Shown here: piece after piece, positions 24,901-36,900 of the stretch
Layout of the letters: the number at the start of each line of letters is the position of its first letter
Numbering within the stretch: position 1 is the stretch's first letter
Source of the DNA: Sipunculus nudus
Lineage: Eukaryota; Annelida; Sipuncula; Golfingiida; Sipunculidae
DNA: 64,000 bases
Direction of reading: 5' to 3'
Assembly: GCA_026874595.1 (NCBI GenBank)
Contig: CM049308.1
Span: forward strand, 26,396,367 to 26,460,366
Translations under genes and position numbers: made by a program
The notes under the pieces: generated by a model
Told to the model about the DNA's origin: nothing
Database searches by the model: none
Seen by the model: the letters and a program-made list of their open reading frames with translations, nothing else

Positions 24901-27900
24901 CCATACAATAATCTACAGAGAATAAATCCATTAGTGTTTTAACAATGCACCCAAAACTGAATCAACCAAGTATCTTTAAATTGAAGATAATATTAAAAAT
25001 TATATCGGACATAATCATAATATTTTATCTATTATTCACCATTAATATAAAATATGACATTATTTATAATATCAATATCATGCTATTTGACTTTTGAGGC
25101 TACAGATATGGAAAATTGTTTAGGATGCAAATGAAAATGTGGTATGTAGTATAATAAATGACGGTCCTCCTGTGATTATAAGGTGTCTTGTTCACAGTTT
25201 TATTTTTGTGATAAGTTCCCTTTCATGAATAATGTAAACTGTAAACCCCACACTGCAAAAAGACAACAACAATTCTTTGAGTCCAAAGTTCAGCTAATGA
25301 ATGAAGGTAACAGCCATATATACACATCGTGAATTTTTTTGTCTAGCTTTGGTGGTTACAAATAATACAAAAATAAAAATAAATATCAAAATGCAAAACA
25401 TACTTAAAAAGAAAAAGAAAAAAATCTAACTAAAACTCACAAGAGATTATAAAGCCTTTTTTCTATAAAGTATAAAATTCTAAGCCTGTCAAAATAAATT
25501 ACACCATAACACAGCACAGGTATTCATCTCTCACAGTCATACTTTGGAGCCCTTTCTCACTCAAATCCATGAAACCCAAACCTGAGGAAGTGTCAGGCAT
25601 AAGCCATCTGATGGCAAAGCTCAAATTTTTTTCGAGAGCTTCTGTTAATACAGAGTAAAGCCCACTCACAATTTTTTCCCATATCCTCTCATAGCAGCAG
25701 CCCAGCTAACTGAATCAGTACTGACAATATGACAAGGAAAAAAGAAGCGGCAGCTAAAAATGTGTCACAGACGGATCGCCAGTAATAAGTTTACAGTGTA
25801 GTGTATCGTATTGGGAGCGACACTGCCAGATCACCTCCCACCATTCGATCCTTCCAATATTTAGCCAGGTTGGCATGAGCAGAAAGCCACGGTAGTTACT
25901 GCCTGCACGGCATTACATTATTTTCCATTAACCAGCGTCTCCCTACTGTTTCCTGTCAAACCCTATCAGCGCTGGTGGCCAAAGGCCAGCAAAAGCAAGC
26001 AAGCTGCAAACTCCAAATAGTCTCATCTTCGTCTCGGCTCAACATCTCGCCTCAGGCATTCCTGGAGGGCCCATTTCGCTGGTGAAAATGTGACAATGTC
26101 TACGGACGATGTTCTAATGAACTAATGGAGAGCGGTGGGGCCGATTTAACCCATCTGTGAAAATCACTCAATGCTGTTTTATTTAGTGAGAAATTTGCCT
26201 CATAAATATCAATTTGTGCTTCCTGCCCTTAACAAGAGCTACATGCAAATGGTACAAATGTCAATTTCCCCCTCAGCGGCACCCTAAGTCCCTCTCCACC
26301 ACATCTCGGCAAATGACCATGTCTTTATTGCCGGCGGCTGGCACTTGCAGGAGATGGTCATAACATTCCATTTACAACATCAGTGATTGGTTCATCACAT
26401 TACCATATCTAACTGCGTCTGGAAATACGTCACAAAGTACAAATCTGCATCTCCAGTTTTTTACTAGATTAAGCTCGCCTTGCCCATAACTACGATCGGT
26501 AAATGATTACGTTAAATGCTGATACTTTTATCCTAACATGATGATCATGAATGCAAATATTATATGATTCTATTTACTACTGTGACAAAAATATTTTAAC
26601 AAGCTATCCTTCAATGTAACCACATTGAGTTTCTAATAGAAAACTATAGCTGTCTGGCAAAATGTAAACAGGTTTCTTTATGTTTCTGCCACAGAAAGTT
26701 ATTATGTGTCTTTGTGTCATATTACGTTTTCATTACATGTTATGACATTATGGTTACCAGTAATGTCACCACAAAGGAGTGATATTATCAAAATAGCTCA
26801 AGTTATGTTAACATTGTTACCCTTACTGTGGTATTACTATGCCCACCTGTCAAGGTCCCATTCCGACTCTTCTATTCTGTTAGCTTTGCATTATGGGTAT
26901 AAATTTCACAAAATGTTATCATAATAATGAGTAATACCTGTCTGAATGTTTGAATTTATATTCAATACAATCCGTATATATCTATAATTGCACTTTAAAG
27001 GTAAAGCAGATTTTTTTTTTTTATTTGAGGGGTGCATGTCACAGCTGAATTAATAAAAATATATTCATTATTTTAAATATGGATATTAATAAGATTTTCA
27101 TGTTTATCATTTAATATAATAATATAAATATATATTGTTCATATTTATACATATTATATTTTTCATATTATGCCACTCATTTCAATTTTTATATTTTCAT
27201 TTTTTTATTTTTAAATTATGACCTCCTTAACTCTGTCTGTTAAACAGCTGGTACATCATCTAGTCAGAATATTCATTATTCCTCAGTAAATAAGTTTCAA
27301 GGATTAAATAATCTGTTCAACCACACAGTTTCCACTATTTCTGGGAACAATTTCTTTCAAGCTTCTTCTTTTGTATAACTTCATAGATGGAAATGAATAG
27401 CTTTTATGACATTAAAGAGCTTGAAATATAATCCAAAATGTATGATTACTACTCAAATGAACTCTTTCCTACAATTTGGCAAGCTGAATGCTACGGCGTG
27501 TTTTCCCTGTCCGATCATGTTCCTGTTCGCAAAAATGATGTAAACAAGAACATGTAACCAAAACGCATTGTTCACATACATGCGCCTTAAAAATACCAGT
27601 CATAACTATATAACAACGCATGTCACTTAAATTCATTTATATTTATCAAAAATATGAGAAGAATTAAAATGGTGACAAATTAAACGTTATATCAGTCAAT
27701 GAAATTAAAATAAACAGTCCAAGTGTAGGCAGGCACTTCTTTTCTTGCCGCCATTGTGGCCAGTTTTTAATTTATTCCTGCGCCCCCTGGTGGTGTAACC
27801 AACTCCTGAAGTTGGTTATGATTTTCTTGAACAACAGACATGAATTTGTTCGTGTTCCTGGGCTAAAATGGTCTTTGTTCATGAACAGATGTATGAACAG

Positions 27901-30900
27901 GAGCATGTTCATGGAAAGAAAACATGCCCCTGTCCTGTATGAGAAGCCATCTTTGTTTTAACTGGTTGAATTTTTGGAGCATCTATAAACATGATATCAA
28001 ATCAGCAGCTGTATGGCCAAAAAAAGTGGGTTTCAAGCTGTTTTATATAAATCAGAGCATGAGGCCTTTTATTACTTTATTTTTACTCAAATTTTTAAAT
28101 GATCTGGGGAAAACATGACAATATCAGAATAAAAGCATATCATAAAAAAAAAAAAACAAGATTATATCTGAAATTTATTATTTTACTTTCTTGATAGCTG
28201 GTAAATTTTTAAAAATAAAAACGTTTGATGTGATGTGCACAATGCCCGAAAATACCTTTTTTTTTACTTAAAATGCATTGTCTTTGCGTGTGACTGTTAA
28301 CCTTTGGGTTAACATGTTCTGAGACATACTTATTTCTCTGATTTTAAATGAAGTGCATTACTTTAATTTTGAGGAAGGTAGATATTTCAACCTGCAGTTT
28401 AAAAAATTTGGACACCCATGGTTTTCCTTACAATATATTTTTTTACAATAATCTTTCAAGTTGGAAATATAGTACCTCACCCCCATGCCACAAAAAAAGA
28501 AAAAAGAAAAAAAAAACAATAAGTGACCCAGGGGAATTGACACAGGGTGTGCAGATTTTACCGGGGCTGAGTAAAATAGGTTTTATCCAGGTAATAACCA
28601 GGATTCCAGGGTTTTCCCCTAATTCCTGTTGGTAAGAGTAATATGCTCTCCACGGCTATACATTGGTTAAAGTGCGAATGGTAAAATGGTTTCTTTAGGC
28701 ACAAGGGTGATGTGGTCAGAGCCACGTGGCTTGCTACCAATTTCACTAACTGTGTATAACTACTGCTGACCAGTTAGAAAGACACTAAGCTTGGGTCCTG
28801 TTTGATATGAGCAAATGAACATGTGCCGGGGGGGGGGGGGGGGAGGGGGGGGGGGGAGCCAGGGTGATATGTTGGGCATAACCCTGGTTAAAACAGAGGT
28901 AAAATCTGGGCAAAATACTTTTAACCCAGGTTTTAAAAAATGATGCACATTCTTCCAATCTGTGCATTAAATGTAAAGAATTTGTTTGCTGGGCTACAAC
29001 TGTAACATGTACACCCTGATTTCTCAGTCTGAAGAATGTGTAAAACTACATAAGTTGTAGATGGTGCCACCAGTCAAGCACTGCTGATAGGGCCGGCTAT
29101 TAATTGTCAATAAGCATGTAAAATTTCAGAAAGATCCATGCAATCATCACAAAGAAAGTTTACCTAAAGTTTGAAAATCATACATCAAATGTTAAAAGTT
29201 TGCAGTTGTGTCTACAACTGTTCTGAAGAACTTGCCTGGCAGATTTTCTTAATTTTTACATGGTAACAATGCTATATGTGCAGATGCTGCACAAATTTTA
29301 ATTTTCTGGGTTGAGTGCTAAATTTTGTTTCACAGCCCATGACACTACACAGTCTGATTTTTCTACTGCTAAAAACACACAAGGTGTTGAATATTTAAAA
29401 ATGACATTGGTTTATTTCTTTTATAAGCTTTTATTCATAAATTAAATACATATATGCAATATGACATCATAGTTTTTCATACAATGTGTATAAACATATA
29501 TCCCTGTCTTATTATTCATGTTTATTATATTTATATATATTTCTGCTTCTAATCTTGGAGAGGAGCAGTAAAACTGAAAAACTTTGGCTACTATGCTTTT
29601 TTCAAGCTAACATTTTTATAATTTTTTTTTTAATGTTTAAAATAATAATAGCTGCCTATAACAGCCCCATGTTTGATATAGGCTTACATGGCCGCATGAC
29701 CAACTTCAGCTTTCTATAACTCTACCAAAAATCTATGAACCCGATCTATTCTTATACAACTGAGAGAACCCTACCATAGGTTCATTCTTGTAAAATATAC
29801 AGCAATTCAGGTTGACAGGAAAAAAGATTTTTCCAGTAGTGGCTGAAAGAGGCTAAAATTACTAGATTTCCCCCCTGTAAAAATCAGGTCCATGCATGTT
29901 TTGCCAGAAAAACTCATAAATATGAGTCATGTGACCAACATCTGCATTATATTTGGTAAACATATGACAAAGTTCAGATTCCTGTAACTCAGCCAAAATT
30001 TACAGTTCTCATTGAGCCATTTGAACAAACTTGAAAAAGATCATCTCTTTGAGCATTGTTATGAAATATTAAAGAATTTGGCTGAATGGTTTTGGAGAAA
30101 AAGATTTTCAAATGTTTTTCAGCTTTCCCCCATAAAATGAAAGTCAGTGCAGGTGGCACCACAAAAAGTTCAATCCCACAACATTTGACATGTGACTGAT
30201 TTTTGCATAACATTTGGTGAAACTGATTCTTGCTGTTGCTAAGATATTATGAGTTAATGTACAGAAACAGATGATTCCATAAGGAAAAGGTCAATGCAGG
30301 TGGTGCCACTATAAACTCAAATATGAGTCCTGTGATCAACATCTTCATATAATTAAGTGATGACAGCCCCAGCCATGTGTGAGATGGTTATTTTAGGATG
30401 CTTATTTGGCCATATGACTAAGTTAAGATTCTTCTAACTTGGCCCAAGTTAACAGAACTGGAACTATTTTAACAAATTTGAGAGAGCTTATTCTTGGAAA
30501 AATTTCTGTGTAATGTTAGACAATTTGGCCTGACAGTTTCAGAGCAGAAGATTTACATTTTTTTTTTCATTGTTAAATGCAGATAAATGCAGATGGTTAG
30601 CTCAATCCGATAAAGTTTGACATGTGACATATTCTTCCATAAAATTTGGCACTGCTGTAATCCAATTCAACTGAAGCATAGCTCAGAGAATATGGGTAAC
30701 AGAGACCTACCATATTTATTCCAATTTGGTGATCCCTCTAAATTGTCCACCCCAAAAACTATTTTAAAAGCATAATTCTAAAATGATTCTAATTTTGCAA
30801 CTGCCAATGATGTTTGCTTCCAACTGTTTTGGTGATACGCCTCTGTCTCTCGCAGGCACTGCAGTTTGTATCTGACTGGCATTCTTATTACATGACATGA

Positions 30901-33900
30901 TATCACGCAGCTTCCATATCAAACTTGAGTTTGTTTGCAGTACAATTTTTAAGATGCTAAGATTCATTTATCATGATATATAATTATAAAGCACTGAATA
31001 GTTTAAAATGGGTGTCCTTGACTTAGCAAACTCGTGTACAATTCTTGGGTATACGCATGTGCCCCGTGTACAATTCATGAGGGATATTTAGCATGCGAGA
31101 ATAAAGCAGGTTCTATTGATAGTTATCTTGATTACAATAAATCTTTTCTTCATATACTATTTTTCAGGAACGCAATAACATCTACCCCATTACACATAAT
31201 AGGACACTTTCTTGTGGCTTATACTAACTGTGCATGGAATAATGGTAACACTGTTGAAACCTTCATTTTAGTTAAGTACGATCGAGCGTGGTTAGCTTTT
31301 TGAAGGGTGACCGCATGTACAGAGCAGTTTCCTATTGAGGGCACTTTTTGACAAGCCTTTACTTTCCCGTATTAATTACGGGATCAAAGTTATCAGATAA
31401 CTGCCAGTTATTTTGTACAAAGTCTTCTTCCATCTTACTTAAAAACTTTAATTTTGCTGCTAGTCCCTCTCGGTCTGCTGATATCGCCACTTGGTGGGTC
31501 ACCTTGAAACAACATGAGTTGTCATCTAACGTCAAGTGAGCTCAGTTTGATTAATAATTTGCAAACTATGTATATCCTATGTAACAATAGGAAGCTCTTT
31601 TGTAGTAAATTACTAACTGTAAAGCCAACAAAACATATTTGAACTTAAATATCCCTATTACCACTCAATCCAAGTGACCACACAAGTGTAAGGGCTGCTT
31701 GACATATCTAGGGAAGGTTATTTAATTGGCAGCCTCTAAAATCTTGAGCACCGCAGATTAAGCCAAAGATAATTTTCAAATATCCTCCATTCACTTGACC
31801 TTTGAGAAAATTAATTATTTTTTTATTTATTAATAAGTGGTCCATATTAGAATAAAGACAGTAATTTCAGGTTTCTAATGAGATTTTTTATGGACCTCTT
31901 TGTAAAGTTAGAAGATTCTAGATGCAATGGTTACAATTTGGGCCTTGTTGACTTGGACAACCACATCTTTTAAGGTCTCAAAAAAAGGGGTAAAAATTGT
32001 TTAAAAATCCAGGTGGCACCACCAGTCTGCAGGAACTGATGAAAAAATCCATGATCAATAATCATTCAAAGTATCATGGTGATCAATGCATTAGTTTTTC
32101 AGATAATGGAGCTTTAGTGTCAAATATTTAATTATTCTGGGGGGTAATTTCAAGTCCTCTGGATCAAAGGATATGGGGAACAGAGACCTAGGTTCAAGTT
32201 TCAAAGGAGATTTTTTATTGACCTCCTTGGATGTCAAATTACAAGATTCTAGGTACAATGGTTACAATATGTGCCTGGTTAACGGAGGGTTGGACAGAGA
32301 GAAGGAGGGACAAAGAGTGATCACTACAGCTTACATACTTCTGATCTTATTTCTGGTATATAATTAAAACTAAATAAACTAGAATTCTGACATATCAGGA
32401 AGGGCCCCGCAAAGGGCCCATAGACTTCAAGTAAGGGCTTAGTGATGCCTGAAAAAAATCTAACAAAGGACATGATTATATGCAGAGACAGAGGGAACAT
32501 CTTAACAAAGATGATAAAGTTTTAATGAGCATGTCATGAATGAAGGTGTAGGAGTTAGGCATGCCAAGTAACACAGGCATGATTTCATCTGATGTATTGA
32601 ACAGTAAGCCTGGTCAGCATATAAATCAGTAGGATGGCCCTGTGACATTAACATTTGAACCTGTGATGTTAAATCAATACGGTTCTTCCCCTATTGTTAG
32701 GTAATCCAAAAACTGAAACCTTTACAATGCCTCCACAATCTTTTTAAGAGGATATTCACCAAATGTGTGAGCTGTTTGGCAAACAGTTATTTTCTGTGCC
32801 ATTCCTATGTTTATATCTCACATTATTATTCGGCTGTGCATGTAAACCTGTGTCTGTATTCTCCATAAAAACCAGTTACTAAAAGGCAGCGCCATCTGTT
32901 GTGTAAAAGCAGAACCATAGTGCAAATACTGAATGGATAATATTTGAGCAAAAGTAAACTGTTTCTTTCAAGATAGTTATGACAATAAACCTATGGTGTT
33001 TCCTTCTTTGTTGCTTTATAACTAACATCCTGGGACACATTTTTGTCCACTTAATTTATATCAAGGGGTAATTCTACATCAGTTTACAAGTGGGGTAGTT
33101 CCCAGCCACCATTGGTGACAATGTAAGCAGAGTTTTAGCTCATTTGACTGAAAATCAGTCTGAGATATAGTGATCACCTTTTGGCAATTGTCCATCTGTC
33201 CACCTGTCTGTCCATCTGTTAACAGGGCACAAATTGTAGCCACTAGGCCTAGAAACCTCTTACTTAACATCCAGGGAGGTTCTTGGAAGAATCTCTTCAA
33301 CAAGGCCTACAGGCCTAATGCGAACCTGTGCAATGAGATTACACCAGGTATAATGCTTCAATGCTGGACCATTACTTTTCAAGAACATGTGTAACATGTA
33401 TATGAACAATGCAAGTACTAAACACTTAGAACAAGTATGAATTAAGCAAACATCACTGCTGCAATTCTGGCATGGGTGCACACAACACAAAAACTAGAAT
33501 ATGGGTAGTCAACAAGTGACTACATGTATCTGCCAAAATCAGAGTGGGAAAGGTGAAGTGAGGCATGGATTGAGTGGCAAGGCGAAATAGAGTGAGGTGT
33601 GTTGCATAATAGCCTGGATGTCTGCAGCCGAAATGTGTGTGTAGGTTGCGCCACCTACCACAAAATCCAGAAAGCTGTCAAAGATGTATGAACATGCAAA
33701 ACTTTAGGCAGATAAGTCAAACCACTATTGAGATATGAGTGATTTTAGCCCATGGCAGACAAACACACAGTTTTGCGTATTATTAAGAGCTATGAGAGTT
33801 CTATACACATGCAAAATTTTTGCCCAACTGGTCAAACAGTTCCCGAGCTATGAGCTTGGATGTCTGCAGCTTACACTTGAATGTAGGTGGTGCCACTTGT

Positions 33901-36900
33901 CATAAAATCAAGAAAGCTGTCCAGGATGTATACACATGCACATTTTCAGGTGGATAAGTCCAACCAATGCAGAGAAATGAGTGTTTTTATCCCAAGGCTT
34001 ATGAACAGATGGACGCTGTGCAAAAATGGTTGCAGGTGATGCCACCATTTTTAGTGTATGTTATAAAGTTTTCCAAGGGCTACATTTGTGCAAAATCTTT
34101 AGCCTTATCGGTCAAATGGTTCCCGAGATATATGGGTTTATGTGTGGAAACAGACGCACAAATGGACGCTGGGCAGAGAGAAAAGGTCAGAGGTCAACCA
34201 AAAATTAGGGCGCAGCAGTTCACATGTGACAGATCATAATTCCGAATTTTAAACAAGTGACCCATGGGTCATGACGCTCAGCTGCCAAGCATGACCTGTG
34301 ACATCATGGGCTGAGATTCACAACTTCCAGTCAAATTTTGAAGAACCAATTTGCCAATTTGTTGAAATTTTCTATGACAACAGAAATATATATCACCTAT
34401 GTCTGGTTAAAACACAGCGAATTGATGGTCTGAGGAAAATGTATGATTGTTAAGGTATCCAGAACTATTCCCATAGCTTACTTGATACCTGTCAGTCTCA
34501 AAAGGAACACCACAAAGGGCAAATATAAGATCAAAATATATAGCAAAAAATCAAGGAAATCCATGCAAGAATTATTGAGAAACAGGTGCTTCTGTATGAA
34601 TTTTTATTCAATACAAGCCAACTGTACTGCACTTTCATATATGATGATAATATTTATTAAGAAATATTTGACCCAATCCTTTGCAAGATTACATTAATAT
34701 ACATCTGACTGCCTTCACTTTAACAGTTCTTGAGATAATATGATCAAAAGGAATTTAAAGATGGTTGCCTGGTGGCCATTTTGGACTTCTGACAGGTCTG
34801 AAATCAGATAACAACCATTCTCTAAATCGGACCAAAAACTGAAGGAAAATTACTGAAACTGCACTGAAAAAAGGATTTCTAAGTGGCTAACTGGCAGACA
34901 AAATGGATTTCTGACAAGTCTGACATTTGATATCACGCATCCTCCAATAAGAGACCAAACTTGGGGCAAATTCTCCAAATTATGTTACAGTAATGAATGT
35001 CCAAAACAATTCAAAAGGCATGTTCAGGCGCTCATATCAGATTTATAGATATGCAAATGTAAAAGTGTAGGTCCAATATTTTTTATTATCACTCTGCTTT
35101 TCAATGGGGTCAGCAGGGTTGGTAAACAGCAAAACCTGAAAGAAAAGAAATGCAGAAAGCATGACTAAGAGTCTTGTAATAAAATAAAGCCATCCTAAAT
35201 CAAGTACACATCCACATATTATGAGAACAAACACTTGTTTTTATATGTGGTGATTTATATAAAAATATTCAGATATCTAGGAAACTACGTTTATTGCTAT
35301 GATTCCATAAAATAACCTGCAAAATGTTCCCATCATCTAATAGATCAGTAGCTAAACCGTAATACTATACTCTCATAGTGTTAATTCCTAGCTGAAGTAT
35401 TCCAACAACAGTGTTTTGTTATGCAGTAACGAGGTACTTATCACTCAGCCTTATCACTTAATAGCCTGATACAAAAGGGAGTCATATGTCACCAGTGTCA
35501 CTCACAATTACAGCCACACGGTGAGATGTACCAGCTGGAGTGCAAGCTTATATATACAAGAAAAATAGAGATGGTCTACAAAATAAGTTGACCTGACCTA
35601 TGACCTTGGCCTTTTGCCCACATATCAACTAGATTCTTTCTAAATGATGGGTAACTTCTAACCAATTACATCTGGCCGGGTGTAATTACTTGGCAACCAA
35701 TGAGTGAATAACTTAGACCTGCAACCTTTAACCTCCTGACCAGCTGACCACAAAATCAATTAGTTATTTCTTCATGCAAAAAGACCCATAAATATGAAGT
35801 TTGAATCACATTGAGTGATGCATAGATGTGGCATATGTGAAAGACTGAAAGTTTGGGTTGAACAGTTTCACTTGAAATATGTTCACAAGCATTTAGAACA
35901 ATATTGTGACATTGACCTTTGACCTTTTGAACTCAATATCAATATGCTTCTTCCCCTATTGGTAGGCAAGCCATATAGGACAGATAGAAAGTATAGATTG
36001 AAAAGTTTGCCTATAAATGACTCCACGCAAGAAGGGGGGGCTGTGAATTTGACCTTTGACCTCAAAATCAACAGGTCTTTTCCCCTGTTGGCAGAGAAGC
36101 GATATCAGTGCTGAAAGGTTTGGAATGAAAGGTCTAGCTTGAAATGTGTCCACAACCTTTTCAAAGAAGTGGATCCTGTGACCCTGACCTTTGACCTTGT
36201 GATCTCAACATCTATAGGATTCTTCTCCCACTTAGTAGGTGAGCTATATGTGAAAGATCAAAGTATTGGGATGAAAGGTTTGGCTTAAAATGCATCCACA
36301 GGCTTTTCAAAGAAGTTGGTTCTGTGACCTTGACCTTTGACCTTGTGACCTCAAAATAATTATGGTTCTTCCCCTGTTGGTAGGTGAGCTGTATTTGAAA
36401 GATGGAAGGTTTGGGATGAAAATTTTGGCTAAAAGAATTATTTCTGGGGGATGCAAACACACCCCATAACTTCGAGAATATAGGTCGCAGTGACCTAATT
36501 TCAGGTCTGATATGATAAACATGTCCAATTTTAGGCTGATGTATCAGATTCCTCTGTAGAAATAAGCAGGTGCATACACTGCAAAAGTCAATGTAGGTGG
36601 CACCACCTGTCTTGTAAATGAGAAAACCATCAAAGACGCATAGACAGGTCGAAATATCAGTCCAATAAATCAAACTTCCCCAGAGTTTGATGCACTGGGC
36701 TGACAAGGCTTAGGTGAGTAAGGCAGTTGCCAACGAGTGACCTGTGACAAACTGCTGCCTCAAGCTACTGCACTGAGTGATCTCTTGACCTGTACCTGGC
36801 TGCACTGAGTGAACTCTTGACCTGTTGCATAATCTGACACAGTTGGCAGTCTGCCAAAGCTATAAATAGATTCAGGCTGCACTTTAATGCCAAATATGAT

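Noticed and set aside
28358-28970. Proline-rich coding frames around 28.8 kb
   Set aside because: They are produced by the poly(G) tract read on the minus strand.
35883-36706. Open frames of up to 164 codons on the minus strand in the 36 kb array
   Set aside because: They run through the ~140-bp repeat and contain its translated copies; no protein family resembles them.
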